Below are positions 1 through 17,300 of a DNA stretch of 64,000 nt, one piece after another. The notes beneath the pieces were generated by a model. The model was not told where the DNA came from and did not search any database. It was given only the letters and a program-made list of their open reading frames with translations. Within the stretch, counting starts at the first letter, position 1, and every line of letters begins with the position of its first letter. Made by a program: the position numbers and the translations under genes. Source of the stretch: Thiocapsa marina 5811 (GTDB lineage: Bacteria > Pseudomonadota > Gammaproteobacteria > Chromatiales > Chromatiaceae); assembly GCF_000223985.1 (NCBI RefSeq), contig NZ_AFWV01000003.1, forward strand, positions 186,001-250,000, written 5' to 3'.

Positions 1-56
1 GCACCGGCGGGCCCGCCGCCGACGATTACAACGTCGAATGTTTCAAGGTTTGTCAT
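1..56 (-). CDS. bchP: Geranylgeranyl reductase, N-terminal fragment cut by the window edge
   Basis: Only the first 18 codons are present, reading MTNLETFDVVIVGGGPAG. This is a hydrophobic beta strand followed by the GxGxxG nucleotide-binding loop that opens FAD-dependent geranylgeranyl reductases. BchP reduces the geranylgeranyl tail of bacteriochlorophyll to phytyl in three steps. The assignment rests on this short motif plus position: it follows bchG on the same strand, as in many purple bacterial clusters. Another FAD oxidoreductase is possible, since the catalytic part lies outside the window. Confidence 0.72.
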   Translation of the reverse strand, partial: MTNLETFDVVIVGGGPAG

Positions 57-165
57 CGATTGCTGGCCCTGATGTTGGGGAAAACCGCGATATTCGGAAG
101 ACCGCCGCAGGTGTCGCGTCGACGCGATGAAGCGTCTTGCCGGTTTATGCGCGGTCGGGTTTGGA

Positions 166-1083
166 TCAAGCGAGCAACCCGCGTAGAGCGAAAGCGCTGA
201 TCATCATGCCGGTGACGTAGACACTGACGCCGAGACCACTGAACCAGGTCGCCCGCTCGCGCGGACTCTGGAGGAAACGAACCATGAGCAGCAGCTGGAT
301 CAGCAGGACCACGCCGACGGCGATCCCGTGCGCCGGCTTGTCCCAGGCGAACAAGAGTGCGATCACGACCGCCTGAGGCACCGCCATCACGATGCTGGCC
401 AGGCGCGCGGCCCCGTCGACACCGAGTTGAACGGGCAGCGAGCGCACGTTCATCTGCTTGTCGCCCTCGATTGCCTTGAAGTCGTTGAGCGTCATGATGC
501 CGTGTGCGCCGATGCTGTAGAGCACGGCGAGTGCGAGGATCCGCCAGTCCGGCATGGCACCGCCGAGCATGACGGCGGCCCCGGTCACCCAGGCCAATCC
601 CTCGTAAGAGAACCCGACGGCGAGGTTGCCCCACCAGCCGTTGCCCTTGAGTCGGAGCGGCGGTGCGCTGTAGGCCCACGCCAGAGTCATGCCGATCAGC
701 GATGCCCCGAAGACCCACGGCCCGAGCGCCCAAGCCAGAAGCAGCGAGACCGTGGTCCAGATGAGCGCGAGATAAAGGCCCCAGCGCCCGGGGATCCGCC
801 CCGAAGGGATCGGGCGGTTCGGCTCGTTGATGGCGTCCACATGACGGTCGTACCAGTCGTTGACGACCTGACTCGTTCCGCACATCAGGGGGCCGGCCAG
901 CAGCACCCCGGCGAGCAGGAGCCACCACTGCTGCAGGACGGGCGCGCCGGAGGACACGACCCCGCACGCGAAGGCCCACATCGGCGGGAACCAGGTGATG
1001 GGGTGCGACACTTCCAGGATCGCGGGCATGGACGGATAGGCGGACGCTGCCACGGGTAACGCGCTTCGATTCATGCCGCTCAC
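166..1083 (-). CDS. bchG: Bacteriochlorophyll synthase (geranylgeranyl transferase)
   Basis: A 305-residue polytopic membrane protein of the UbiA prenyltransferase family. It attaches geranylgeranyl diphosphate to bacteriochlorophyllide a, the last joining step of pigment synthesis in the membrane. The first Asp-rich region reads NDWYDRHVDAINEPNRPIPSG (split NDWYDRHVD + AINEPNRPIPSG) near residues 75-95, the diphosphate/Mg-binding signature. A second, LNDFKAIEGDKQM, lies near residue 200. The first ATG overlaps the ppsR stop as ATGA, so the two are probably co-transcribed and translationally coupled. A second ATG three codons in is possible. Length and motifs are normal for ChlG/BchG. Confidence 0.96.
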   Translation of the reverse strand: MSGMNRSALPVAASAYPSMPAILEVSHPITWFPPMWAFACGVVSSGAPVLQQWWLLLAGVLLAGPLMCGTSQVVNDWYDRHVDAINEPNRPIPSGRIPGRWGLYLALIWTTVSLLLAWALGPWVFGASLIGMTLAWAYSAPPLRLKGNGWWGNLAVGFSYEGLAWVTGAAVMLGGAMPDWRILALAVLYSIGAHGIMTLNDFKAIEGDKQMNVRSLPVQLGVDGAARLASIVMAVPQAVVIALLFAWDKPAHGIAVGVVLLIQLLLMVRFLQSPRERATWFSGLGVSVYVTGMMISAFALRGLLA

Positions 1084-2504
1084 TTGTCGGATGGCGCCGA
1101 GGGCTCGGCTGCTTGGTCGGAAATGCCGTAGCGATCGATTTTGACGTATAGACTTTGGCGGCTCAAGCCCAGCAGCTCGGCGGCCGAGGCGCGGTTGTCG
1201 CCGGTCAGCTTCAGTGCCGCCTCGATGCAGAGCCGCTCGATGGTGTCGGTCGACTCGCGCACCAGCTCTTTAAGCGGGACCCGCCCGACCCGTTCGGTGA
1301 GCTGATCGAGCCAGCGGGGCTGCTCCGGACTCGTCGGTTGCTCGGCATGCAGCCGGCGACCGACATCTCGGATGAAGAATCCGAAATAGGGTCGCTCCCC
1401 GTTGCGCACCGCCGCGGCCGAGATCTCGATATCGGTCGTGGAGCCATACTCGCCGCGCAAGGTGGTCGCGAAGAGGCGGACCGTGTCGTGTTGGCGCAGG
1501 TTGGCCATCAGCACGTTCAGGTCGACCCCCGGGCGTCCGAGCCAACGGTCGAGCGATTCGCCTCGCGCCTGTTGCTCCGCGGCGATCTCGGTCAAGGCCA
1601 GGAAGGTGTTGTTGGCGCTCAAGACCCGTCCGTCCGCATCGGTGATGACGATACAGTCCGGTGCGTTTTCGAGGACGCGAAGATAGCGCGCCCGGTTTTC
1701 CGGCAGGGTGAAGGTGGCGCTCTCGACGATGATCGGCGACAGCCGCACGAGGAGGAAAGAGAGGTTTTCCTGGCGCAGCAGGGAGGCCGAGACCAAGAAC
1801 TCCTGCATGCCGTCGGCGAGCTTGGCCCGCACGTCGTCAGCCCGCCCGGCGGCGCGGACGCCGGCCAGAAGGCCGTTGATCGACTGTGTGCCTTCGGTGT
1901 CGAACCCTTCCGGGAAGGGCCGTCCGATCACGCGGGTGGGCGATTCGCCGAGGAGCTGTCCGGCGGCCGGATTCGCCTCGACGACCCGTTGGGTCGGCGC
2001 ATCGATGATGAGGATGGCCTCCGAAACCATACGGAACAGCAATCGATACCGGGTCTCGACCTGGCGGAAGCGCCAATAGTCGCGCTCGAGGGCTTGTTGG
2101 GCGTCGACGAGCTGTTGTTGCAGGGCGGCCATGCCCTGAAGATTGCGACCCAATGCCACGACGCTCGTCCCGAGACGCAAGGCTCGGTACTGGATCGGGA
2201 TATCGGTCCCGCGCACGGAGGGGTGGTTGACCTGTCGCCAACGGGTGACGTGGGAGTTGGATGCCTCGCTGAGCAAGGCTTCCAGGTTTGCGCGGCTCTC
2301 CGGCAGCACGGTGGTCAGCCAGGGTTGCCCGATCCAATCCCTGCTGAGCTCGCTCGAAAGATCCTCGCTGCCGAACGAGATATCGCAGACGATGCCCGCC
2401 TGGTCGACCACGACCGCGATGTCGGTTGCGCCTTCGACCAATGCGGCAGCCGTGTCGGCATCGAGGGTGCCGAACGCTTCCTTCGGGGCTCTGAACGGAC
2501 TCAC
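1080..2504 (-). CDS. ppsR: PpsR/CrtJ-type photosynthesis repressor (PAS-PAS-PAS-HTH)
   Basis: The aerobic repressor of bch, crt and light-harvesting genes in purple bacteria. I chose the GTG start at 2504 because GGAGGG lies 10 nt upstream and the family's N-terminus (RAPKEAFGTLDADTAAALVE) begins just after it; this gives 474 residues, the usual size. The open frame runs 150 nt further upstream, but that part is low-complexity and unlike the family. Three PAS-like segments fill residues ~15-390. The C-terminus has a Fis-type helix-turn-helix (NRASAAELLGLSRQSLYVKI). Cys426, just before the helices, sits where CrtJ carries its redox cysteine. TGT-N12-ACA boxes through the window are its expected targets. 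Its stop overlaps bchG. Confidence 0.93.
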   Translation of the reverse strand: MSPFRAPKEAFGTLDADTAAALVEGATDIAVVVDQAGIVCDISFGSEDLSSELSRDWIGQPWLTTVLPESRANLEALLSEASNSHVTRWRQVNHPSVRGTDIPIQYRALRLGTSVVALGRNLQGMAALQQQLVDAQQALERDYWRFRQVETRYRLLFRMVSEAILIIDAPTQRVVEANPAAGQLLGESPTRVIGRPFPEGFDTEGTQSINGLLAGVRAAGRADDVRAKLADGMQEFLVSASLLRQENLSFLLVRLSPIIVESATFTLPENRARYLRVLENAPDCIVITDADGRVLSANNTFLALTEIAAEQQARGESLDRWLGRPGVDLNVLMANLRQHDTVRLFATTLRGEYGSTTDIEISAAAVRNGERPYFGFFIRDVGRRLHAEQPTSPEQPRWLDQLTERVGRVPLKELVRESTDTIERLCIEAALKLTGDNRASAAELLGLSRQSLYVKIDRYGISDQAAEPSAPSDK

Positions 2505-4871
<2,367 letters not shown>

Positions 4872-4875
4872 CGCC

Positions 4876-6439
4876 ATGCAGCTGACACTCTGGTCATACG
4901 AAGGACCACCCCACATCGGCGCGATGCGTGTCGTCGCATCCATGGACGGCGTGCATCTGGTTCTGCATGCGCCCCAGGGCGACACCTACGCCGATCTGCT
5001 CTTCACCATGATCGAGCGGCGCGGTACACGCCCGCCCGTGACTTACACGACCTTTCAGGCGCGCGAGCTCGGAGGGGATACCGCGGAGCTGGTCAAGACC
5101 AGTGTCGGCGAGGCCTTCGAGCGCTTCAAACCGCGTGTGCTCCTGGTGGGCGAGGCCTGCACCGCCGAGCTGATCCAGGACCAGCCCGGTGCCTTGGCCC
5201 GCGGGATGGGTCTGCCGGTACCGGTTCTGTCGCTCGAGCTGCCGGCCTATGCGCGTAAGGAATGCTGGGGCGCGAACGAGACCTTCTACCAACTCGTCCG
5301 CGGTCTGCTCAAGCCGCGCGTCCCGGAGGCTGGGCGTCATCCCGAGCCGAGACCGGCCGATCGGCGCCCGCGCGCCAATCTGCTCGGCCCGACGACGCTG
5401 GGTTTCCGCTGCCGCGACGACGTCGAAGAGGTCACGCGGCTCCTCGCCTCCGTCGGCGTCGATGTCCACGTCGTCGCGCCCTTGGGGGCCACCCCCGAGG
5501 ACCTGCTCCGGATACCGGAGGCGGATTTCAACGTCTGCCTCTATCCCGAGACGGCCGATCAGACCTGTCTGTGGCTGGAGCGCATGTTCGGTCAGCCGAC
5601 GGTGAAGACGGTGCCCATCGGGATCGGCGCGACCCGTGATTTTCTCGACGAGGTCGGGCGTATCGCCGGGATCGAGGTGGCGGATGCCAAGTCCCCGATT
5701 TCGTCTAGAATGCCCTGGTACTCGCGGTCCGTCGATTCGACCTACCTGACCGGCAAGCGTGTCTTCATCTTCGCCGACGCAACCCATGCGGTTGCCGCGG
5801 CGCGGATGTGCGCCGAAGAGTTGGGCTTCACGGTCGTCGGCATCGGGACCTATGCCCGCGAGTTTGCCCGCGACGTCCGCGAGTGTGCGAAGCGCTACGG
5901 CGTCGAGCCGCTGATCACGGACGACTATCTCGAGGTCGAGAAACGGGCCGCCGAGCTTCAGCCCGAGCTGATGTTGGGCACTCAGATGGAGCGCCACATC
6001 GCCAAGCGGTTGGGCATCCCCTGTGCGGTCATCTCGGCGCCCGTGCATGTGCAGGACTTTCCGGCGCGGTATGCGCCGCAGATGGGTTTCGAAGGTGCGA
6101 ACGTGATCTTCGACACCTGGGTCCACCCTTTGATGATGGGGCTCGAAGAGCATCTCATCACCATGTTTCGGGAGGACTTCGAATTTCACGATGCGGCGAC
6201 ACCGTCGCATCTCGGATCGCGGGTCGGCACGCGTCGGCCGGCCGAGGCCGGGTCCCAAGCCGCGGTCGAATCGGCGGATTCGCCGATGCAGGCCGATGCT
6301 TCCACCATCACTTGGGCAGCGGAAGCCGAGCAGGAGCTGAAAAAGATCCCTTTCTTCGTGCGCGGCAAGGCGCGTCGGAATACCGAGCGATTCGCGGAGG
6401 AACAGGGCATCCAGACCATCACTGTGGAGACGCTCTACG

Positions 6440-6465
<26 letters not shown>
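4876..6465 (+). CDS. bchB: Dark-operative protochlorophyllide reductase subunit B
   Basis: The partner of BchN in the nitrogenase-like reductase. The 529-residue product starts [18 protein letters not shown]. Asp36 (HAPQGD) is in the position known to supply the unusual aspartate ligand to the NB [4Fe-4S] cluster. The C-terminus carries the small light-independent-reductase domain ([20 protein letters not shown]) typical of BchB/ChlB. Its last 26 bases overlap the start of bchH in another frame, tying Mg-chelatase translation to it. Confidence 0.97.
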
Positions 6466-11084
<4,619 letters not shown>

Positions 11085-11085
<1 letters not shown>

Positions 11086-11786
11086 TGGCCAACGGCTCGT
11101 ATCAAGAGCGCCGCGAAGAGATCGAAACTTACTTCGATCGCACCGCTGCCGATGCCTGGCGCAAGCTGACATCCGATGTGAAGGTCAGCCGTATCCGGGC
11201 CACCGTGCGCGCGGGTCGCGACGACATGCGGGCGACCCTGTTGGACTGGCTGCCCGCCGATCTGACGGGCAAACGGCTGCTCGACGCAGGCTGCGGGACG
11301 GGGGCATTGGCCTTCGAGGCGGCGCGGCGCGGCGCGGATGTCGTTGCCATCGACGTCGCACCGACGCTGATTCAGATCGCGCAGGAGCGTACCCCGAAGG
11401 ATCTCGGCCCCGGGTCGGTCCATTTCGAGGCCGGCGACATGCTGGATCCGGCGCACGGCCGATTCGATCACGTCGTCGCTATGGACTCGCTGATCCACTA
11501 CGTGCCGGCGGACGTGGTGAAGGTGCTCGCGGGGCTGGCCGGCCGGACCTGCGGCTCGATCCTCTTCACCTTCGCGCCCAAGACGCCCGCGCTGGCCCTC
11601 ATGCACGCCGTCGGGCAGCTCTTTCCGCGCGGCAACCGCTCGCCCGCGATCGTGCCGGTCGGGCCGGATCGCCTGCGCGCTCTCTTGACGGAAGAGCCCG
11701 CCCTTGCGGGCTGGCGTGCGCAGCGCACCAAGCGGATCGCCGTCGGGTTTTATACGTCGCAGGCACTGGAGTTGGTGCCTGCATGA
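11085..11786 (+). CDS. bchM: Mg-protoporphyrin IX methyltransferase
   Basis: BchM methylates the ring C propionate of Mg-protoporphyrin IX using S-adenosylmethionine, preparing the substrate of the cyclase BchE. The 233-residue product has motif I as LLDAGCGTGALAFEAARRG and a following acidic turn VVAIDVAPTLIQIAQ. The ATG shares one base with the bchL stop (TGATG). A TTG one codon earlier is possible but less likely. It ends the bch run; the next gene, puhA, is 281 bases away. Confidence 0.96.
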
Positions 11787-12067
11787 GCAGTCGAGTGCGG
11801 TGTTTCGAGACTGCCGTTCGTGCGCCCATGCGCGTGGCTCCGCGGCCGGTTGCGGCGCGGCGCTCGGGCGTCGTCTCGGTCCGGCGTGCGCCGGTCCTTT
11901 CACTGGCTAGGGGGCGTCTATTACATCGAGATCCAGAGCATCGTTCGCCGCGTTGACCGCCATTGATCCGCTCGTCGCTCCCCCGAACGAACCCGGTCAT
12001 CGGCATTCATCGCGCTTCGGCCTAACCGATTTCAGCGGTTAGTCTTTCGTCCTACGGAGGTCACATC
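11787..12067 (+). other. bchM-puhA spacer, place where lhaA is often found
   Basis: 281 bases without a gene. It contains an inverted repeat CCGGCG-TG-CGCCGG at 11881-11894 followed by TCCTTT, a weak terminator-like structure, and a clear GGAGG before puhA. Many purple bacteria carry lhaA here; no remnant of it could be recognised. Confidence 0.5.
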
Positions 12068-12835
12068 ATGTCAGCAGCCATCACCAGCTATATCGACGTC
12101 GCTCAGCTCGTCCTCTATGTCTTTTGGTTCTTCTTCGCCGGGCTTATCTTTTATTTGCATCGCGAGAACAAGCGCGAAGGCTACCCGCTCGAGTCCACGC
12201 GTGGCGGTAAGATCAAGATCGAAGGTTTCCCGTCCATGCCGGAGCCGAAGACCTATCTGCTTCCGCACAACGGCGGAACCGTCTCCGTGCCGCGTGTCGA
12301 GGCCGCAGAGAAGATCAATGCCACGCCGGCTCAGCCGTATCCGGGATCGCCGCTCATCCCGAACGGCGATCCGATGCTGTCCGGCTTCGGTCCGTCCGCA
12401 TCCCCGGACCGCGCGAAGCACCCGGATCTGACCTTCGAGGGTGCGCCCAAGATCGTCCCGCTGCGCGTCGCCACCGATTTCTCGATCGCCGAGAAGGATC
12501 CGGATCCGCGCGGTATGACGGTTGTCGGATTCGACGGCGAAGTCGGCGGAACCGTTACAGACGTCTGGGTCGACCGCTCCGAGCCGCAGATCCGGTATCT
12601 GGAGGTCAAGGTCGCGAAGGGCGGCAAGCAAGTCCTGTTGCCGATCAATTTCACGCGCTTCGACAAGAAGAACCGCCAGGTCAACGTCAAGTCGATCGCC
12701 GGCAAGCACTTTGCGAACGTGCCGGGTCTGGCCAAGCCCGATCAGGTTACCCTCTACGAAGAGGACAAGGTCTGCGCCTACTATGCCGGTGGCCAATTCT
12801 ACGCAACTGCGGATCGGTCTGAGCCTCTCCTGTGA
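12068..12835 (+). CDS. puhA: Photosynthetic reaction centre H subunit
   Basis: The H subunit caps the cytoplasmic side of the L/M core and channels protons to the QB site. The 255-residue protein has one N-terminal transmembrane helix ([20 protein letters not shown]) followed by [12 protein letters not shown], then a PRC-barrel domain with [20 protein letters not shown] near residues 155-175. The start has GGAGG 7 bases upstream. The stop overlaps the GTG of puhB. Length and motifs are normal. Confidence 0.97.
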   Translation: MSAAITSYIDVAQLVLYVFWFFFAGLIFYLHRENKREGYPLESTRGGKIKIEGFPSMPEPKTYLLPHNGGTVSVPRVEAAEKINATPAQPYPGSPLIPNGDPMLSGFGPSASPDRAKHPDLTFEGAPKIVPLRVATDFSIAEKDPDPRGMTVVGFDGEVGGTVTDVWVDRSEPQIRYLEVKVAKGGKQVLLPINFTRFDKKNRQVNVKSIAGKHFANVPGLAKPDQVTLYEEDKVCAYYAGGQFYATADRSEPLL

Positions 12836-13488
12836 GAGAGTATGAGTTCGAGCCCATTCGGGGCTTGCCCGAGCATCTTCCTCCAGGCGAGGAGATGCTT
12901 TGGCAGGGCGCGCCGCGCTGGAGCGCTCTGGCGCGGCGCGCCTTCCATGTTCGGAAGGTCGCCGTCTATTTCGCCGTCATCCTCGCCTGGCGGATCTTCG
13001 CGGATCTTGCCGCGGGGGAGACCTCGGTCGAGGTCATGGTCGGTGCGCTTTGGATCCTGGCCCTCGGCGTCGTCTCGATCGGGGGCCTTTTGCTGCTTGC
13101 CTGGGCGATGGCGAGGTCAACCGTCTACACCATCACGACGCGTCGTTTGGTGATGCGATTCGGTGTGGCGCTGCCGATGATCGTGAATTTCCCGTTTGCT
13201 CAGATCCATTCCGCGCAGATGAAGCGCTATCGCGACGATACGGGCGACATCCCCATCATTCTGGTCGCGTCGACGCGGACGTCTTACACGGTCTTGTGGC
13301 CGCATGTTCGGCCCTGGCATTTCTTCAAACCGCAGCCGATGCTCCGGGCAATTCCAGACGTGGCTCGGGTGGCCGAGATCCTTTCGGATGCACTCAACCG
13401 CTATCTGGCCCAAACCGAAAAGGGTGCCGAGCATGCCGAGGCCGACACCGACGACCGCGCGGGCCCCGATGCTGTTTCGACATCCTGA
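12832..13488 (+). CDS. puhB: Photosynthetic complex assembly protein PuhB
   Basis: PuhB helps assemble the reaction centre. The 218-residue protein contains the family opening [25 protein letters not shown] (two parts: [25 protein letters not shown]), two to three transmembrane helices, and a PH-like domain with [18 protein letters not shown]. The GTG start overlaps the puhA stop (GTGA). The C-terminal ~20 residues are acidic and probably disordered. The gene position right after puhA is conserved in purple bacteria. Confidence 0.93.
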   Translation: MREYEFEPIRGLPEHLPPGEEMLWQGAPRWSALARRAFHVRKVAVYFAVILAWRIFADLAAGETSVEVMVGALWILALGVVSIGGLLLLAWAMARSTVYTITTRRLVMRFGVALPMIVNFPFAQIHSAQMKRYRDDTGDIPIILVASTRTSYTVLWPHVRPWHFFKPQPMLRAIPDVARVAEILSDALNRYLAQTEKGAEHAEADTDDRAGPDAVSTS

Positions 13489-13503
13489 AGAAGAGGTTGC
13501 ATC

Positions 13504-13959
13504 TTGACTGAATTGCATGATCGTCCGTTTCCGCGGGTCATGTTGATCGCGGTTGCCTCGCTGATCGGGTTTACGATCCTCGCCGTCGCTGTCGCAAGAC
13601 TGACCGGCTTCGACCCAAGCCAGGCGCCCGTTTCGCCTGAGGTTGCGGTTCGCGATCTGAGTTTCGTGGAAGTCGGCCAAGGTGAGCTGGCGGTCTACGA
13701 TTCCGACTCCGGGGTGTTGTTGGAGACGCTCCCGCAGGGTGAAGACGGATTCATCCGGGGGGTGCTTCGGACCTTGGAGCGCGAGCGTCGGATGCACAGC
13801 GTGGCCTTGGATGGACCCTATCGTCTAAGCCTTCGCGAGAACGGTCGTTTTACGCTGGAGGATCAGACGACCGACTTCTTCATCGACCTCAGGGCATTCG
13901 GCCCGACGAACGAAGCCGCCGTCGGACGATTCCTATCGGCGCAGCCGTCGGCTCAGTGA
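13504..13959 (+). CDS. puhC: Photosynthetic complex assembly protein PuhC
   Basis: A 151-residue protein with one N-terminal transmembrane helix (VMLIAVASLIGFTILAVAVA) and a periplasmic domain containing VRDLSFVEVGQGELAVYD and the usual block LPQGEDGFIRGVLRTLERER. PuhC is needed for normal LH1-reaction-centre assembly. TTG is used as start: AGAGG lies 8-12 bases upstream, and the opening TELHDRPFPR matches the family. No ATG fits. Confidence 0.9.
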   Translation: MTELHDRPFPRVMLIAVASLIGFTILAVAVARLTGFDPSQAPVSPEVAVRDLSFVEVGQGELAVYDSDSGVLLETLPQGEDGFIRGVLRTLERERRMHSVALDGPYRLSLRENGRFTLEDQTTDFFIDLRAFGPTNEAAVGRFLSAQPSAQ

Positions 13960-14223
13960 GGGCGTGGCCGGGTATCGGGGCGAGCGACGCCCTCTGCCCG
14001 GCCACCGTCGCGACGAAGCGGACCCTGCTCGCACGATGTCTCGCCTGGTATCATCAGGCTCCCCGACCTCGACATACCGCGTCTGCGAAATCGGTTTGAA
14101 CCGAGCGCGACACGCCGGTCGATACTCGATCAGTGGCCGTCGAGGTCCGTCGCTGCAGGGCAGGGGTGATCCGGGACGCGGAGGCATTCCGATCGCCATC
14201 GGCCAGAGAATAGGGCGCATTTC
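13960..14223 (+). other. puhC-puhE spacer
   Basis: 264 bases in which no gene, box pair or strong hairpin was recognised. The last part (AGGGCG before the ATG) may serve as the puhE ribosome-binding site. Confidence 0.4.
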
Positions 14224-15132
14224 ATGCTCGAATATGGTTACCCCGTTCTTTTTGCGCTCGGGCTCTGGTGGTTCAGCACGGGTCTGGTGCTCTATCTGGA
14301 TAATCTGCCGGGTCGCACCTTCGGGTGGACCATGCTCGGCGGGACCGCGGTGCTGGCGTTTGCCGTCTTTGCGCTCGTCGTCAGCAGCACTTCGACCTCT
14401 CTGAGCGCGGCCTACGTCGCCTTTACCTCCGGGGTGATCGTTTGGGGCGTCCTGGAAATGAGTTATTTCACCGGACTCTTGACCGGGCCGCGAAAGACCC
14501 CGTGCCCGCCGGGTTGTCCAGCCTGGAAGCGCTTCGGTCTCGCGATCTTGACCAGCCTCTATCATGAGTTTGCCGTTCTCTCGGCGGTGACCATCCTCGT
14601 CTTGATCTCGTGGGGGGAGCCCAATCAGGTCGGAACCTGGACCTTCGTCGTGCTCTGGCTGATGCGCTGGAGTGCGAAGCTCAATCTATTCTTGGGTGTT
14701 CCCAATCTGAACGACTGGCTGCCCGAGCATCTCGCCTATCTGAAATCCTACATGCCCAAGCGGAGCATGAACCTCTTGTTTCCGATCTCGGTGACGGTGC
14801 CCACCCTGATCGTGGTGTTGATGGTGTCCCGCGCGCTCGGTCCGGGGGCAAGCGAGTTTGAGATCGTCAGCCTGATCTTGGTGGCGAGCCTCTTGGCGCT
14901 GGGCATCCTCGAACACTGGTTCCTCGTGCTTCCCTTGCCGGACGAGGCGCTCTGGGCGTGGGCTCTGCCCTCTCGGGATGCCGACGGGAAACCGAGTGGT
15001 GAACCAAATATCCAACGCGGACGCGGCGAGACACGTGCCGATGGGCCGAAGCGTACAATGATGCCGTCCCGAAAGGTGTTGCCGCCGCAAGCGACCTCGC
15101 CGTCCCCCGACTGCTGCGCGGGAAACGGCTGA
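14224..15132 (+). CDS. puhE: Putative photosynthetic complex assembly protein PuhE
   Basis: A 302-residue integral membrane protein with about eight hydrophobic segments, matching the PuhE family (also called photosynthetic complex assembly protein 2). Recognisable stretches are YPVLFALGLWWFSTGLVLYL, the loop TGPRKTPCPPGCPAWKRF near residue 85, and KLNLFLGVPNLNDWLPEHL near residue 155. The last ~50 residues after the final helix are hydrophilic and of low similarity to the family, so the natural end may be shorter in relatives. Function: a supporting role in complex assembly, known mainly from genetics. Confidence 0.88.
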   Translation: MLEYGYPVLFALGLWWFSTGLVLYLDNLPGRTFGWTMLGGTAVLAFAVFALVVSSTSTSLSAAYVAFTSGVIVWGVLEMSYFTGLLTGPRKTPCPPGCPAWKRFGLAILTSLYHEFAVLSAVTILVLISWGEPNQVGTWTFVVLWLMRWSAKLNLFLGVPNLNDWLPEHLAYLKSYMPKRSMNLLFPISVTVPTLIVVLMVSRALGPGASEFEIVSLILVASLLALGILEHWFLVLPLPDEALWAWALPSRDADGKPSGEPNIQRGRGETRADGPKRTMMPSRKVLPPQATSPSPDCCAGNG

Positions 15133-15631
15133 ATGGCTCCGATCATCAAGTCTTCGTGAACCTAAACCGCGCCCGGCACGGTATGCGATCTTTTTGGACG
15201 GGAGCAGTCGCGGCAGACTGAACGGGCTTTGGGGCGGTGCGGTTTAGGCGTCGGGGGCAGGAACCCTCCGTATTGCGGGCTTTGATCCGAGCCGGAGACT
15301 CGGCTACGCTTGCTCGCATATCGCTCGAGGCCGTGTCGGGAAGACGATGTCGCGGCGCCCGGCGCGGTTGACGCGAATCATATCGAGCTGCTCGGGAATC
15401 AGCTAAGGTATGGAGCAATGCGCGCCCGGACGGCGCGAGACGAAACAACCCGATTCGGAAACGTTCGAGTTCTAGGCCAGCGCATCGCGGAGGCATCGCG
15501 TCCCGGTGTCCTCGCGTCTCGGTGTAACGCCGGTTTCGCTGGCTCGACGTGCTCGGCAATGTCCGAGATCGGACTGATGCGGTCAGGCTCGAATGGCCGT
15601 TTGCCGTTCGACCCGTTCCTGAGGAATTCTC
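15133..15631. other. puhE-bchE intergenic region
   Basis: About 500 bases. The first part holds copy A of the 86-bp hairpin repeat. The remainder has no gene and no TGT-N12-ACA pair. GAGGA just before bchE is its ribosome-binding site. The bchE promoter must be here but was not identified. Confidence 0.5.
15161..15248 (+). repeat. 86-bp hairpin repeat, copy A (diverged)
   Basis: Begins CCTAAACCGCGCCCGGCACG with GTATGCG following, and ends GGGGCGGTGCGGTTTAGG, giving terminal inverted repeats CCTAAACCGC/GCGGTTTAGG. The start matches copies B-D closely, but the internal hairpin is degraded. It lies 28 bases after the puhE stop. Confidence 0.75.
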
Positions 15632-17287
15632 ATGCGTATATTGATGATCCAGCCGAACTATCACTGTGGTGGTGCGGAAATCGCAGGAAACTGGCCACCC
15701 GGTTGGGTCGCCTATATCGGGGGTGCGCTCAAGCACGCGGGCATGACGAACATCCGGTTCATCGATGCCATGACCTACGATATTCCGGACGAGAAACTGC
15801 GCGAGATCATCCGGGTCAATCAGCCCGACGTCGTTCTGGCGACCGCCATCACGCCGCAGATCTACAAGGCGCAGACCACGCTCCAGATCGCCAAAGAGGT
15901 GCTCCCGAACTGCGTCACCGTGCTCGGCGGTATCCATCCGACCTTCATGTATACCCAGGTCTTCAGCGAGGCGCCCTGGATCGACTACATCGTGCGCGGC
16001 GAGGGCGAGGAGATCGCGGTCGCGCTCCTGCAGTCGATCGAGGCGGGCACGCATCGAAAGGATCGCAAGCGTATCTGGGGCATTGCCTATATCGACGACG
16101 ACGGTCAGGTCGTTGCGACCCCGGCACGTCCTGTCATCGAGGACCTGGATACCTTGACGCCGGACTGGTCCCTGCTCGACTGGGACAAGTACATCTATAC
16201 CCCGCTCAACTGTCGAGTCGCCGTACCGAACTTTGCGCGCGGCTGCCCCTTTACCTGCCGTTTTTGCTCGCAGTGGAAGTTCTGGCGCAAGTATCGTCAT
16301 CGCGATCCGAAGAAATTCGTCGACGAGATCGAGACCCTGGTTCGAGACTACAACGTCGGCTTCATGATCCTCGCCGACGAGGAGCCGACGATCTTCCAGA
16401 AGAAGTTCGTCGCACTCTGCGAGGAGCTGATCAAGCGCGACCTGCCGCTGCACTGGGGCATCAACACGCGCGTGACCGATATCATGCGCGATCGTGACCT
16501 GTTGCCCTTGTACCGCAAGGCCGGTTTGGTCCATGTCTCGCTCGGCACCGAGGCGGTCTCGCAGCTGAACCTCGACACCTTCCGCAAGCAGACCACGGTC
16601 GAGCAGAACAAGCTCGCGGTGAAGCTCCTGCAGCAGGCCGGAATCGTCGCGGAGGTCCAGTTCATCATGGGCCTCGAGAACGAGACGCCCGAGACCATCG
16701 AGGAGACCTACAAGCTCGCCCAGGATTGGAAGCCCGATATGGCGAACTGGAACATGTATACGCCGTGGCCGTTCGCGGAGCTGTTCGAGGAGTTGGGCGA
16801 CCGGGTGGAGGTTCGCGACTACTCGAAGTACAATTTCGTCACTCCGATCATGAAGCCCGAGGCGATGACCCGCGAGCAGGTGCTCAAGGGCGTCCTGAAG
16901 AATTATGCGCGCTTCTATATGCGCAAGAGCTTCTTGGAGTATCCTTGGATCAAGGACAAGTTCCGCAGACGTTACATGCTCGGCTGCCTCAAGGCCTTCG
17001 CGAAGACCACGGCGTCGAAAAAGTTCTACGACCTCGAGCGCCTCAAGATGAAGGGGATGTCGACCGAGGTGGACCTGGGCTTCGATGCGTCCAAGGTTCT
17101 CACTGCAGACGAGATCGCTCAGTTGAAGCGGGATCGTCCCGAGCTGTCCGCGGACATGAACTTCAAAGGGACACCCGTCAAGGTCGTGGCATGCGGCGCT
17201 CCGGACGATCTGCAGGTTTCGGAATCGGACCTGCCGGTCAAGGCAGCCGTTTCCAAGCCGAAGATGACGGCAGTCCAACCTGACTAA
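15632..17287 (+). CDS. bchE: Anaerobic Mg-protoporphyrin IX monomethyl ester cyclase
   Basis: A cobalamin-dependent radical SAM enzyme that builds the isocyclic ring E using water-derived oxygen. The 551-residue product has an N-terminal B12-binding-like domain and the radical SAM cluster motif [11 protein letters not shown] near residue 207. Start support: GAGGA 8 bases upstream of the first ATG. hemN follows after 13 bases. No aerobic cyclase (acsF) occurs in the window, so pigment synthesis here is wired for anoxic conditions. The C-terminal ~50 residues are lysine-rich and variable. Confidence 0.96.
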   Translation: MRILMIQPNYHCGGAEIAGNWPPGWVAYIGGALKHAGMTNIRFIDAMTYDIPDEKLREIIRVNQPDVVLATAITPQIYKAQTTLQIAKEVLPNCVTVLGGIHPTFMYTQVFSEAPWIDYIVRGEGEEIAVALLQSIEAGTHRKDRKRIWGIAYIDDDGQVVATPARPVIEDLDTLTPDWSLLDWDKYIYTPLNCRVAVPNFARGCPFTCRFCSQWKFWRKYRHRDPKKFVDEIETLVRDYNVGFMILADEEPTIFQKKFVALCEELIKRDLPLHWGINTRVTDIMRDRDLLPLYRKAGLVHVSLGTEAVSQLNLDTFRKQTTVEQNKLAVKLLQQAGIVAEVQFIMGLENETPETIEETYKLAQDWKPDMANWNMYTPWPFAELFEELGDRVEVRDYSKYNFVTPIMKPEAMTREQVLKGVLKNYARFYMRKSFLEYPWIKDKFRRRYMLGCLKAFAKTTASKKFYDLERLKMKGMSTEVDLGFDASKVLTADEIAQLKRDRPELSADMNFKGTPVKVVACGAPDDLQVSESDLPVKAAVSKPKMTAVQPD

Positions 17288-17300
17288 CCGGGTTCAAGAC

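Noticed and set aside
53-979. Long open frame on the minus strand overlapping bchG
   Set aside because: Arg/Ala/Gly-rich product with no family resemblance; a shadow of bchG in GC-rich DNA. The same applies to most long frames opposite or inside bchH, bchE, puh, crt and puf genes.
13964-14404. Frame overlapping the puhC-puhE gap and the puhE start
   Set aside because: Arg/Gly-rich, no motifs, overlaps the clear PuhE membrane protein.
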